A model generated the notes under the pieces. The model worked only from the letters and a program-made list of their open reading frames with translations. It was not told the DNA's origin and searched no databases. A program made the translations under genes and the position numbers. From NCBI GenBank assembly GCA_026414765.1, contig JAOAIJ010000021.1, positions 216,502 to 280,501 of the forward strand: DNA of 64,000 nt, read 5' to 3'. Shown here piece by piece: positions 32,551 to 41,787 of the stretch. Positions within the stretch are counted from its first letter, which is position 1. Every line of letters starts with the position of its first letter. The DNA is from Clostridia bacterium (GTDB lineage: Bacteria; Bacillota; Clostridia; Acetivibrionales; DSM-27016).

Positions 32551-34329
32551 ATGAGTATCGTTCAGTATTTGGAAAATCCCCCTTTACAACCCAATAACCC
32601 AACGGATATTCAGAGGCATCTGCTGGAGAGATATGCACTTATACAAAGGGGCAGGCCTGAGGACTTTGAGTATATACTCAAACTGACATTGCCTCCTCCT
32701 GACATAAATTCTATTCTCAGGCCTGGGGCATTGAAAGGGATAAGGATAGGGATAATAGGTGCCGGCCTGGCTGGCCTGGCTGCAGCCTTTGAACTTAGAA
32801 AAACAGGAGCCGATATCACAGTTTTTGAAGCAGAAGAAGCACGAATCGGGGGAAGGGTATATACATATTACTTTGATAAAAAGAATTCACTATATGGTGA
32901 GCTGGGAGCAATGAGAATCCCTGTATCGCACGAAACGGTATGGCATTACATTAATCTATTCAAGCTTCCTACTAGGCCATTTATACAGACTAATGAAAAT
33001 GCCTTTATATATCTAAGAAATGTAAGAGTAAGAAATGACGCTGAAGGTAAAAATGTAATGAAATACATATACCCCAAATACTGTCTGAAAGAATGGGAAA
33101 GGAAAACGCCTTGGCAGCAGTTGGTTTATTATGGACTTGAGAGTCATCTGCTTTATGCAGATCCGGAGCAGAGAAGCGAGCTCCTGCAGACAAAACCCTG
33201 CTATAACCCTTTTATACAGTATTGGGATTTTCAAAGTAACAGAAAGATAATGGAGACAACCCAGCTCAGTCAGGATGGAATCAACCTTATTTCCAGCATG
33301 TCACCACTGGCAGGAGAAAATTTGTATAATAGCTATATAGATATAGCACAGGCCAATTATCCCGCTAATCTGTCGTTCTTGTATGAAATTCCCGGTGGTA
33401 CGTCCCAGATTGCATATGCACTTTATAATTCATTGACTGCCAGAAGTCCTGCAAAGGATTATCCCGGTATTCCAACGGAAAACATCGGTAAAGTTGCAAT
33501 AAAAATGGGTAGTTGGATAAAGAGTATCAGTAGGGATAATAGGTATGGAAAAGTTATTCTCTCCTATGGAAACAGGAATTTCAGGCATAACCTTTTTGAA
33601 AGCTTTGATTATGCAGTTAGTGCCATACCTTTTTCTACTCTACGTACTATAGATATTGAACCATTATTCAGCCCTCTGAAAATGCAGGCGATAAAAGAAG
33701 TAAATTATATAGATTCTATGAAATCACTCATCCTGTGCAGCAGACGCTTCTGGGAAGAAGGCGGTCCGGAAGAACAAATAATCGGTGGGGGATCATATAC
33801 GGACCTTCCTGTCACAAGTATCTGGTATCCGTCTGATCATGCACAGTATTGCAAAAATGAAGTAAAAAACCTGCAGCACAGCTTTCCGTATAATAAGCTG
33901 AACATGAGCCCATTCAATCAGAAAACTCTTGCAAGGGAGCCTGGAGTACTTATTGCATCATATAATTACAGTCTGGATTCCGTTAGATTAGGTAATATGA
34001 CCCCGGATTTGCGATTTGATGAAATAAAGCGTGAAGTTGAGGAAGTCCACGGATTGCCAAAAGGCTACCTTGACGGCATAGCTGTTGATTTTAAAACCAT
34101 GCACTGGAACAATCACATATGGAATAGGGGGGCATTGCCGTTTTTCACCCCTGAGCAGAAAAGATTATTTTCATATGCTATGGCAGTACCTGAATATAAT
34201 AACAGGGTTTTTATGGCTGGCGATCACATATCTGCTGCACACCGCTGGATGCAAGGTGCCTTGCAAAGCGGGATGATTGCCGCAAACCAGCTGGCATTAG
34301 CTTATTTGAAGCATATGGAGCATAACTGA
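32551..34329 (+). CDS. FAD-dependent amine/amino-acid oxidase
   Basis: A 592-residue flavin monoamine-oxidase-superfamily protein. The dinucleotide-binding fold begins at about residue 69 with GIIGAGLAGLAAAFELRKTG, followed by GGRVYTY and GELGAMRIP. The C-terminal FAD site is FMAGDHISAAHRWMQGALQSG. Residues 1-65 form an N-terminal extension. The L-amino-acid oxidase/tryptophan 2-monooxygenase branch is closest by layout, but the substrate cannot be read from sequence. AAAGGAG precedes the ATG. It stands alone between ger and tRNA-Trp, and an oxidase is unusual for an anaerobe. Confidence 0.85.
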   Translation: MSIVQYLENPPLQPNNPTDIQRHLLERYALIQRGRPEDFEYILKLTLPPPDINSILRPGALKGIRIGIIGAGLAGLAAAFELRKTGADITVFEAEEARIGGRVYTYYFDKKNSLYGELGAMRIPVSHETVWHYINLFKLPTRPFIQTNENAFIYLRNVRVRNDAEGKNVMKYIYPKYCLKEWERKTPWQQLVYYGLESHLLYADPEQRSELLQTKPCYNPFIQYWDFQSNRKIMETTQLSQDGINLISSMSPLAGENLYNSYIDIAQANYPANLSFLYEIPGGTSQIAYALYNSLTARSPAKDYPGIPTENIGKVAIKMGSWIKSISRDNRYGKVILSYGNRNFRHNLFESFDYAVSAIPFSTLRTIDIEPLFSPLKMQAIKEVNYIDSMKSLILCSRRFWEEGGPEEQIIGGGSYTDLPVTSIWYPSDHAQYCKNEVKNLQHSFPYNKLNMSPFNQKTLAREPGVLIASYNYSLDSVRLGNMTPDLRFDEIKREVEEVHGLPKGYLDGIAVDFKTMHWNNHIWNRGALPFFTPEQKRLFSYAMAVPEYNNRVFMAGDHISAAHRWMQGALQSGMIAANQLALAYLKHMEHN

Positions 34330-34439
34330 AATTAGCTGGTACAATGAATATTATCTGCTTTTACGATATTTCTATCACAGAACCTGGTACTCTGTGTCAA
34401 TTTATATATTAAATAATAATCATTAGTGATAAAATAAAT

Positions 34440-34470
34440 AAAGTCAATGTATAGTATACATTGACTTTAT
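34440..34470. terminator. Hairpin terminator downstream of tRNA-Trp
   Basis: Nearly perfect inverted repeat AAAGTCAATGTATA/TATACATTGACTTT with T-rich sequence on both sides. It serves the minus-strand tRNA and possibly the oxidase gene. Confidence 0.8.
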
Positions 34471-34471
34471 T

Positions 34472-34547
34472 TGGCAGGGGAGACAGGACTCGAACCTGCA
34501 GCCGACGGTTTTGGAGACCGTTACTCTACCAATTGCGCTACTCCCCT
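34472..34547 (-). tRNA. tRNA-Trp (anticodon CCA)
   Basis: Minus-strand cloverleaf: acceptor AGGGGAG/CTCCCCT, D-arm GCGC..AATTGGTAGAG, anticodon loop CTCCAAA with CCA, T-arm GTTCGAGTC and encoded CCA end. Confidence 0.95.
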
Positions 34548-34766
34548 ATGCAAATCGCTTTATTAGTATACAATAGACTTAAGACATAAGTCAATGGATA
34601 TTTTTCCGTGTAACTTTAATTAGGATGCAATAACGCTGAATTTCTTAGATACACTCAAGTATACTCTATATTGCTTGTCAACCTGCGTTTTGGTTTGAGA
34701 AAAAATGTGGATTTTGACTTGATTTATGGTAATATATTTAAAAGAAAATAATTTGGAGGAAATATT

Positions 34767-35582
34767 ATGAATTTTAGCTTAGGATTTATCGGAACCGGGA
34801 ATATGGGATCCGCAATGATAAAAAGTGTTGCAAAGGCGGGTATGATTCCTGCAGATAAAATATTCATGTATGATGTTGATATGGCTAAACTCCAGGATTT
34901 GCAGAAAGAAACGGGTGCGTCTATAGCCCGAAGTTCTGAAAATCTTACAGAAAAAGCTGATATAATAATTCTTGCCGTAAAGCCAAATATCTTAAAAACT
35001 GTACTTGAGAATATTAAGCCAAAGCTTGATGATAGAAAAATACTTGTTTCCTTTGCAGTTGGAATACCGATAAAATTTTACAAAGAGATAGTAGGGTACG
35101 ATAAAAAAATTGTCCGTACCATGCCTAATACGCCTATGCAAGTAGGTGAAGGAATGACTTTGATTTCTTATGATAATAATATAAAGGCTGATGAACTTGA
35201 TGTAATCAAGGCTCTGTTTGATTGTACGGGAAAAAGTGAATTTCTTGATGAAAAGCTTATGAGTGAAGTTACAGCCTTGACCGGCAGCAGCCCGGCATAC
35301 GTTTATATGTTTATAGAAGCTATGGCTGATGCGGCAGTGCTCTCGGGAATACCCAGGACACTAGCTTATAAGCTGGCTTCACAGGCAGTCCTGGGATCTG
35401 CCAAGATGATCCTTGAAACAGGCATGCATCCCGGAGAGTTAAAGGATCAGGTATGCTCACCGGCGGGTACAACGATAGAAGCAGTCAGTGCTTTGGAAAA
35501 AAACGGTTTCAGATACTCTATTATTGAAGCCATGAACGAGTGTACAAAAAAAGCGAGAGAAATAGGAAAGATATATGGATAG
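34767..35582 (+). CDS. proC: Pyrroline-5-carboxylate reductase
   Basis: A 271-residue NAD(P)H-dependent enzyme completing proline synthesis. The N-terminal Rossmann motif is GFIGTGNMGSAMIKS. The C-terminal signature HPGELKDQVCSPAGTTIEAV is intact, as are VRTMPNTPMQVGEG and LTGSSPAYVYMFIEA. GGAGG precedes the ATG. It overlaps rnhA by eight bases. Confidence 0.97.
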   Translation: MNFSLGFIGTGNMGSAMIKSVAKAGMIPADKIFMYDVDMAKLQDLQKETGASIARSSENLTEKADIIILAVKPNILKTVLENIKPKLDDRKILVSFAVGIPIKFYKEIVGYDKKIVRTMPNTPMQVGEGMTLISYDNNIKADELDVIKALFDCTGKSEFLDEKLMSEVTALTGSSPAYVYMFIEAMADAAVLSGIPRTLAYKLASQAVLGSAKMILETGMHPGELKDQVCSPAGTTIEAVSALEKNGFRYSIIEAMNECTKKAREIGKIYG

Positions 35583-36027
35583 CAATAAAAGGGTAATAAT
35601 ATATACGGACGGAGCCTGTTCGGGCAATCCGGGCGATGGAGGCTGGGGAGCCATTTTAAAGTATGGCGGGAGCGAGAAGGTGATTTCCGGTTTTGAGAAA
35701 GATACTACAAACAACAGAATGGAGCTTACGGCGGCAATTGAAGCTTTACGATGCTTGAAAATGCCGTGCGAGGTTGAATTGTACAGTGATAGTGCATACC
35801 TTATCAACGGGTTTAACAATAATTGGGTTAGAAACTGGAAATCCAACGGATGGAGAAATTCCAGCAAAGAAGAAGTTAAGAACATAGAGCTGTGGAAAGA
35901 GCTTGACCGGATGAATCAAATGCACAAAATCACCTGGGTGAAGGTAAAAGGGCATTCTGATAATGAATATAACAACAGGTGTGATAAACTTGCCACAGGT
36001 GAGATAAAGAAGCATAGAAGTGACTGA
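35575..36027 (+). CDS. rnhA: Ribonuclease HI
   Basis: A 150-residue type 1 RNase H that cleaves RNA in RNA-DNA hybrids. The four acidic catalytic residues are visible in YTDGACSGNPGDGGWG, NNRMELTAA, YSDSAYLINGF and GHSDNEYNNRCDKLA. The Lys/Trp-rich handle loop NNWVRNWKSNGWRNSS is present, as in the E. coli enzyme. It overlaps proC, so the two are co-transcribed. Confidence 0.96.
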   Translation: MDSNKRVIIYTDGACSGNPGDGGWGAILKYGGSEKVISGFEKDTTNNRMELTAAIEALRCLKMPCEVELYSDSAYLINGFNNNWVRNWKSNGWRNSSKEEVKNIELWKELDRMNQMHKITWVKVKGHSDNEYNNRCDKLATGEIKKHRSD

Positions 36028-36044
36028 TTACAGGGGGAATAAAC

Positions 36045-36179
36045 TTAAAGGGTTTTAGTATAAAACTCAAGAAGTTCTTTAACAGTTTTGAACTTTTCGG
36101 ATAATTTCTTTAACTGTTCTGCAACTTCTGAGGATTTTCCTTTTATAAGAAGATTATGGCCGGTTACAAACTGCTGCAT
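36045..36179 (-). CDS. Small hypothetical protein (44 aa)
   Basis: Minus-strand frame with AAGGAG nine bases before the ATG. It encodes MQQFVTGHNLLIKGKSSEVA and then a charged helix KKLSEKFKTVKELLEFY. It faces rnhA and is divergent from the Nudix gene. The strong ribosome-binding site and helix pattern support coding; function unknown. Confidence 0.55.
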   Translation of the reverse strand: MQQFVTGHNLLIKGKSSEVAEQLKKLSEKFKTVKELLEFYTKTL

Positions 36180-36306
36180 ACAAACAACTCCTTCAATAAA
36201 ATGTTATTATATTTTAATATTCAGTTGAAAGGGATTTAGAATATTTTATTCAAAAGAAAATAAAATATTACACCGGAGGTAAAGTCACAAAGAAATGGAG
36301 AAAAAT

Positions 36307-36858
36307 ATGAATTATGAAGAAAAAACCATATCTACCAAGCAAATATACAAGGGAAATGTTATCAATGTTGAATTTATGAAAGTATGCCTGCCAAATGGAA
36401 AAGAAGCAACAAGAGATATAGTGAGGCATCCGGGGGCATCGGTTGTCATTCCTATAAGTGATGATGGAAGCCTCTATATGGTACGGCAGTTCAGAAAGCC
36501 TATCGACCAGGAATCGCTGGAGATACCTGCTGGTAAACTTGATGAAGGGGAATGCCCGGAGGAATGTGCAAAAAGGGAGCTGAAGGAAGAAACAGGTCTT
36601 GAGTCGGATAATATAAAGCATATAGTAAGTATTCACAGCACGCCGGGTTTTAGTGACGAAATCTTGCACATGTATGTAGCAAAAGGATTAAAGGAGGGTA
36701 ACTCCTGTGCAGATGAAGATGAGTTTATTTCAACGGAAAAAATCGAAGTAAATAAGCTTATGGATATGGTATTGAGGCATGAAATAACGGATGCCAAAAC
36801 AATTATTGGAATATTGTTTGCAGATAAAATCATTAAAGGTGAGATTAGCGGTTTCTGA
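36307..36858 (+). CDS. Nudix hydrolase, ADP-ribose pyrophosphatase type
   Basis: A 183-residue Nudix enzyme close in layout to B. subtilis NudF (YqkG), which hydrolyses ADP-ribose. The Nudix box is complete in GKLDEGECPEECAKREL followed by KEETGL, preceded by VVIPISDDGSLYMVRQFRKP. The start at 36307 has GGAG six bases ahead. The ATG at 36295 is 15 nt from the stronger GGAGG and would add four residues, so either is possible. Confidence 0.92.
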   Translation: MNYEEKTISTKQIYKGNVINVEFMKVCLPNGKEATRDIVRHPGASVVIPISDDGSLYMVRQFRKPIDQESLEIPAGKLDEGECPEECAKRELKEETGLESDNIKHIVSIHSTPGFSDEILHMYVAKGLKEGNSCADEDEFISTEKIEVNKLMDMVLRHEITDAKTIIGILFADKIIKGEISGF

Positions 36859-36878
36859 GAATCAAGGAAAATTGATTA

Positions 36879-36915
36879 TAAAAGCATGTTGAATGAATTT
36901 TCAACATGCTTTTAT
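36879..36915 (+). terminator. Terminator after the Nudix gene
   Basis: Fourteen-base-pair stem AAAAGCATGTTGAA/TTCAACATGCTTTT with a 6-nt loop. Confidence 0.85.
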
Positions 36916-37036
36916 AGTTTACAATACATTAATTCATAGTGTAATTTTTTAATTTATGTCAGCATAGAATCATAGTAAATATAGCGTAATATAGTTGATG
37001 ATCACAGATGGCGGGTTTATATAGGGGGAATATGTA

Positions 37037-37675
37037 TTGTTTTCAAAGATACGGGAAATGGTAGTAAAGCATGTAAAGAATAATTTCAATACATTTTTCT
37101 TTCTGTTGATGGCATTCATAATCGGAGTATCTGCAGGTGCTTTTACTGTAAACGGATTAAGTGCTATACAGCGGGAAGAACTGATGAACTATTTCCAGGG
37201 GTTTATTCAACTGCTTGATAACCAGAAGGTAGACACAAATGAACTACTAAAAATCTCAATATATGAAAATGTCAGAATAGTCGGGGTTTTATGGGTACTT
37301 GGGGTTACTATCATAGGTATACCGTTTATATTTATTATAGTAGGTATAAGAGGGTTTATTACAGGTTTCAGTTCAGGATTCATTATCGAAACTTTAGGCT
37401 TGAAAGGTGCTTTATTCACAGTGTTTGGCTTGCTGCCAAAAGAATTCATCATAGTACCCTGTATTATTGCCCTGGGTGTTAACGGCATTAATTTTTCACT
37501 AAACATAATAAAAAATAAATCCGTAAAACATATTTCAAGAGAAAACATAAAGACACGGTTTCTTGGGTATTGTTTTGTCACCCTGTTTTATACATGCTTT
37601 ATTTTTATAGGTGTACTGATTGAATCCTATGTGACTCCGGTTTTTATAAGAATGCTTTCACCTATGGTTACTTAA
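37037..37675 (+). CDS. spoIIM: Stage II sporulation protein M
   Basis: A 212-residue membrane protein with about five helices matching SpoIIM, part of the DMP complex that drives engulfment during sporulation. Visible landmarks are a long N-terminal helix, the AFIIGVSAGAFTVNGLS segment and a C-terminal helix pair. The start is TTG with AGGGGG about eight bases ahead; no in-frame ATG fits. In many Clostridia spoIIM precedes xerD, as here. Confidence 0.9.
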   Translation: MFSKIREMVVKHVKNNFNTFFFLLMAFIIGVSAGAFTVNGLSAIQREELMNYFQGFIQLLDNQKVDTNELLKISIYENVRIVGVLWVLGVTIIGIPFIFIIVGIRGFITGFSSGFIIETLGLKGALFTVFGLLPKEFIIVPCIIALGVNGINFSLNIIKNKSVKHISRENIKTRFLGYCFVTLFYTCFIFIGVLIESYVTPVFIRMLSPMVT

Positions 37676-38034
37676 AGGATTATTAGCTTAATTAGTGCTT
37701 ATGAAGAGAAATGATTGAGATTATTAAACATTATAAACTTAATTACATAATATATGTATAAAAATGGTATTAGCAGTCAATAATATTTTATATACATAAA
37801 TGAATTATTTTGTTGCTTAACATAAGTTTATAGTGTATATAAAAAAATGTAAAATAAAAGAAGGAATTTTCAAAAATTTGAAGAATTTTTTATAAACTAG
37901 AAAATATTTCTTTTATTAAGCATAAAAATATATTAAAATAGATTAAATGGAAAAATTATGATAGTATTTTACTTTTATTAATTATGTTAACGAAAAATTT
38001 ATATTATATAATAAATAAAAGGGGAAGTTAGTTA
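37676..38034 (+). other. AT-rich intergenic region upstream of xerD
   Basis: About 360 bases, more than 75 percent A/T by eye, with stop codons in all frames. It holds no clear hairpin, repeat or RNA element. An AT-rich promoter for xerD must lie here, but several TATAAT-like strings make a single call unsafe. Confidence 0.4.
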
Positions 38035-38919
38035 ATGGAAGCTTTAGTAGAAAAATTCATTAATTTTTTAGAAAGGGATAAGCGTCTATCTTTAAACACA
38101 CTACAATCATACAGAAGAGATATAGAACAATACATAACATATTTGCAAGAAATAAATTTGCACAATATTACCAATACAAATAAAACTACGGTTATTGCTT
38201 ATCTGCTGCATCTGCAAAAGAAAGGGCGTGCTACTTCAACGATATCAAGGAATCTTGCATCTATTCGATCGTTTTATCAGTACATATCGAAAAACAAGAT
38301 AATAGATCAGGATCCAACCTTGGAGTTGGAATCACCAAAAGTTGAAAAGAAACTGCCTCAGATTTTATCGACCCAGGAAGTCGAATTACTTTTGGAGCAA
38401 CCAAAGTGCACTGATTTAAAGGGGTTCAGGGACAAAGCAATGCTTGAACTACTTTATGCCACAGGTATAAGAGTTTCAGAACTTATATCATTGAACCTTC
38501 TGGACATAAATCTTGAAATAGGGTTTATAAAATGCAACAAAGGTTCAAGGGAAAGAATGATACCTATCGGGTCTATTGCTATAAATGCAATTCAGGAATA
38601 CTTGAATAAGTCAAGGGGACTCCTGATTCAAAGTAGTGAGGAAAAAGCACTGTTTGTTAATATTAACGGAAAAAGGCTTACCAGACAAGGGTTCTGGAAG
38701 ATTATCAAACAGTATAAAAATCAAGCCAAAATAAATAAAGATATAACTCCGCATACATTAAGACACTCGTTTGCAGCCCACTTGCTTGAAAATGGTGCTG
38801 ATTTGAGATCTATTCAGGAGATGCTTGGACACTCGGACATATCTTCTACGCAGATTTATGCTCAGATTGCCAAGAATAAGATCAAGGAAATTTATAAAAA
38901 AACTCATCCAAGAGCATAG
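38035..38919 (+). CDS. xerD: Site-specific tyrosine recombinase XerD
   Basis: A 294-residue tyrosine recombinase resolving chromosome dimers at dif. The core-binding SAM-like domain is about 1-85. The catalytic domain holds Arg146 (ATGIRVSEL), Lys169 region, His240/Arg243 (HTLRHSFAAH), His266 (LGHSD) and nucleophile Tyr275 (STQIYAQ). AAAGGGG precedes the ATG. The neighbourhood (spoIIM, deoB, pdp, dacF) is the usual housekeeping one, so this is chromosomal XerD rather than an integrase of a mobile element. Confidence 0.93.
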   Translation: MEALVEKFINFLERDKRLSLNTLQSYRRDIEQYITYLQEINLHNITNTNKTTVIAYLLHLQKKGRATSTISRNLASIRSFYQYISKNKIIDQDPTLELESPKVEKKLPQILSTQEVELLLEQPKCTDLKGFRDKAMLELLYATGIRVSELISLNLLDINLEIGFIKCNKGSRERMIPIGSIAINAIQEYLNKSRGLLIQSSEEKALFVNINGKRLTRQGFWKIIKQYKNQAKINKDITPHTLRHSFAAHLLENGADLRSIQEMLGHSDISSTQIYAQIAKNKIKEIYKKTHPRA

Positions 38920-38972
38920 ACAAGAGTTGTACTTAAGTATGAAAACCATCAGTTAACTGAAATTAATGAAAT

Positions 38973-39006
38973 AAAGGGACACACCGTTAAGGTTTGTCCC
39001 TTTGTG
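38973..39006 (+). terminator. Hairpin after xerD
   Basis: Thirteen-base-pair stem with one mismatch (AAAGGGACA...TGTCCCTTT). The T-run is only three long, so read-through into deoB is likely. Confidence 0.55.
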
Positions 39007-39035
39007 GTATATTTATATAAAAGGAGGACTTTGAA

Positions 39036-40205
39036 ATGAAGCGTGCTATTTTAATAGTAATGGACAGTGTCGGGATGGGAGAGCTTCCCGATGCTGAAAA
39101 GTACGGTGATATAGGAAGTAATACTCTGGGTAATATTTCCAAAAGCATTAACGACTTTGAATTAACTAATCTTGAGATGCTTGGTTTAGGAAACATAGAC
39201 GGAATGACCGGGTTTAGAAGGAAGGAAAATCCTGCAGGATGTTATGCAAGAATGGATGAAAAGTCTGCAGGTAAGGATACTACTACAGGACACTGGGAGC
39301 TGGCAGGACTAGTATTGGACAAACCTTTTCCTGTATTTCCTAATGGCTTCCCGCATGAACTGATAGATAAGTTTGAAAGTGCGATAGGTACAAAAACTAT
39401 AGGTAATTTTGCAGCTTCCGGTACTGAGATAATAAAGCAGTTAGGAGAACAGCATGTCAAGACAGGATATCCAATTGTGTATACATCTGCCGACAGTGTG
39501 TTTCAAATAGCTGCACATGAAGATGTTGTACCGATTGAAAGACTCTATGAGATGTGTGAGATTGCCCGTGGGATTCTGCAGGGGGAATATGCAGTGGGAA
39601 GAGTTATTGCAAGACCTTTTAACGGACCTGTCGGCAGTTTTGCAAGAACTGAAAGAAGGCATGACTATTCCCTTAAGCCTTTAGGAAAAACTGTTCTTGA
39701 CTATGCCTGCGAAAAGGGAAAAAGAGTTAAAGCAGTAGGAAAGATTGAAGATATTTTCAGCAAGCAGGGAATAACCGATGCCGTACATACGAAAAACAAC
39801 ATGGAGGGTGTGGACAGGACACTTCAATATATGAAGGACGAATTTGAAGGGATAATATTCACTAATCTGGTTGATTTTGACATGGTTTTTGGACATAGAA
39901 ACAATGTTGAGGGTTATGCCGATGCTCTGAAAGAGTTTGACTCAAGATTGCCGGAAATACTTTCCGCTTTAAAAGATGACGACTTGCTGCTGATAACAGC
40001 CGATCATGGCTGCGATCCTACTACACCGAGCACAGACCACTCAAGGGAATATGTTCCGCTTTTAGTTTATGGAAAGAAAATAAAGCAAAATATTAATTTG
40101 GGTACAAGGAATACGTTTGCTGATGTAGCAGCCTCTATAGCGGAATATCTGTCTTTGCAGGCTATCTCCAACGGTTCCAGTTTTATGAAGGATATTTTAT
40201 TGTGA
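39036..40205 (+). CDS. deoB: Phosphopentomutase
   Basis: A 389-residue alkaline-phosphatase-superfamily mutase that interconverts ribose or deoxyribose 1- and 5-phosphates in nucleoside salvage. Metal-binding motifs [35 protein letters not shown] and [18 protein letters not shown] are all present. AAAGGAGG precedes the ATG. It is followed by pdp, so the pair links nucleoside phosphorolysis to the pentose phosphate pool. Confidence 0.97.
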   Translation: MKRAILIVMDSVGMGELPDAEKYGDIGSNTLGNISKSINDFELTNLEMLGLGNIDGMTGFRRKENPAGCYARMDEKSAGKDTTTGHWELAGLVLDKPFPVFPNGFPHELIDKFESAIGTKTIGNFAASGTEIIKQLGEQHVKTGYPIVYTSADSVFQIAAHEDVVPIERLYEMCEIARGILQGEYAVGRVIARPFNGPVGSFARTERRHDYSLKPLGKTVLDYACEKGKRVKAVGKIEDIFSKQGITDAVHTKNNMEGVDRTLQYMKDEFEGIIFTNLVDFDMVFGHRNNVEGYADALKEFDSRLPEILSALKDDDLLLITADHGCDPTTPSTDHSREYVPLLVYGKKIKQNINLGTRNTFADVAASIAEYLSLQAISNGSSFMKDILL

Positions 40206-40270
40206 TTGTTCCGGATGAAAGAGCATGGAGCAGATTATTTAGGAAACCGGATATATGGGAGGAATAGCTG

Positions 40271-41572
40271 ATGAGAATGGTTGACCTGATAAATAAAAAA
40301 AAGCGTGGAGAGTTTCTTAGCAATAACGAAATCGATTTCATAGTTCAAGGTTTTACAAAAGGAGAAATACCGGATTATCAAATGTCAGCTTTTTTAATGG
40401 CTGTATATTTCAAAGGAATGAACAGGGAAGAGACGGCAAATCTTACTCTTGCTTTTGTGAACTCCGGAGAAAGAGTTGATTTGTCTCAAATAAAGGGGAT
40501 AAAAGTAGACAAGCACTCTTCAGGAGGTGTAGGGGACAAATTATCCCTGGCTATAATACCTATATGTGCGGCAGCCGGTATTCCTGTCGCCAAGATGTCC
40601 GGGAGGGGGTTAGGGCATACAGGGGGTACTATTGATAAACTTGAGTCAATTGAAGGGTTCAGGACAGAACTGAGCAGAGAAGAGTTCATATCAAATGTGA
40701 ATGCGTTTAAAATGGCTATTGTAGGGCAATCACCTGATCTTACCCCAGCTGACAAGAAAATTTATGCATTAAGAGATGTCACAGCAACAGTAGACAGTAT
40801 CCCTCTTATAGCCAGTTCCATAATGAGTAAGAAGATTGCTTCAGGGGCCGATTGTATAGTACTGGATGTAAAAGTAGGTTCCGGAGCTTTTATGAAGTCT
40901 GTGGGTGAAGCAAGGGAATTGGCTGAGACAATGGTGGAAATAGGTAAATCTTTGGGAAGGAAGACAATTGCCATTGTAACAGATATGAATCAGCCTTTGG
41001 GGCATGAAGTGGGAAATGCCAATGAAGTAAGGGAAGTAATCGAAATATTAAGGGGCAACGGAGCCGAGGATGAAACAACCATAGCCCTTACTATAGCTGC
41101 TAATATGGCTGTTTTGGGGGGGGCTTTTCAGGATTATTCTACAGCTTACAATGAATTGATGAATATAGTTAATTCAGGTAGGGCATTAGAGAAGCTAAAG
41201 GAGTTTGTCAAAATCCAGGGAGGTAATACAGCGGTTATTGATAATCCGGATATGCTGCCTCAAGCCCGGTATCACATAGAAGTGAAGTCAGCGCAAGAGG
41301 GGTATATATCTGCCATAGATGCTGAGAGTATAGGCCTTTCTGCAATGTTGCTGGGGGCAGGGAGAAGAACGAAAGAGGATAAGATCGATTATGCTGCAGG
41401 GCTTACTGTGGTGAAAAAGGTCGGATATAAGGTAAACAAAGGTGATATTCTTTGTGTTCTTCACACAAATCTGTCTGATGCAGGCGAAGCAGAGAATATT
41501 GCGATGAAAGCATTTTCATTCAGTCAGGAAAAACCGGAGCCGGCTAAGTATATATATGATGTAATACAATAG
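40271..41572 (+). CDS. pdp: Pyrimidine-nucleoside phosphorylase
   Basis: A 433-residue phosphorylase cleaving uridine, thymidine and deoxyuridine. It has the thymidine/pyrimidine phosphorylase signature SGRGLGHTGGTIDKLESI and the phosphate-binding KHSSGGVGDKLSLA. The C-terminal PYNP domain is complete. GGGAGG is five bases before the ATG at the predicted start. Products feed deoB just upstream. Confidence 0.96.
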   Translation: MRMVDLINKKKRGEFLSNNEIDFIVQGFTKGEIPDYQMSAFLMAVYFKGMNREETANLTLAFVNSGERVDLSQIKGIKVDKHSSGGVGDKLSLAIIPICAAAGIPVAKMSGRGLGHTGGTIDKLESIEGFRTELSREEFISNVNAFKMAIVGQSPDLTPADKKIYALRDVTATVDSIPLIASSIMSKKIASGADCIVLDVKVGSGAFMKSVGEARELAETMVEIGKSLGRKTIAIVTDMNQPLGHEVGNANEVREVIEILRGNGAEDETTIALTIAANMAVLGGAFQDYSTAYNELMNIVNSGRALEKLKEFVKIQGGNTAVIDNPDMLPQARYHIEVKSAQEGYISAIDAESIGLSAMLLGAGRRTKEDKIDYAAGLTVVKKVGYKVNKGDILCVLHTNLSDAGEAENIAMKAFSFSQEKPEPAKYIYDVIQ

Positions 41573-41724
41573 TCGATTGCTTTAATGGTATTAATTTACG
41601 TTTAAATCAGAGTCTTCAGGCTGTATAATATGCATATGGCTGACAGTGCTGCCCGGTATAAGGTAAAGGACTATTGTTTTTTAGCGGTTATCTGTTGCAA
41701 GGCAGCTTAAGTTGTATGCCATAT

Positions 41725-41753
41725 TGCATACGAAGTTAATGTGCGGCATAACA
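41725..41753 (+). promoter_or_regulatory. Candidate forespore (sigma-F/G-like) promoter of dacF
   Basis: TGCATA, 16-nt spacer, CATAACA preceded by GG, resembling sigma-F/sigma-G promoters. It lies 34 nt before the dacF start. Bacillus dacF is transcribed by sigma-F. Confidence 0.45.
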
Positions 41754-41787
41754 TTAAAGTAGAAGATAAATGCCAGGGGGGACTCTT

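Noticed and set aside
37676..38034. AT-rich region as a possible replication origin or attachment site.
   Set aside because: No DnaA-box cluster, direct repeats or dif-like sequence seen; A/T richness alone is weak evidence.
38035..38919. Tyrosine recombinase as mark of an integrated element.
   Set aside because: Length, catalytic motifs and neighbours fit chromosomal XerD; no attachment sites or phage genes nearby.
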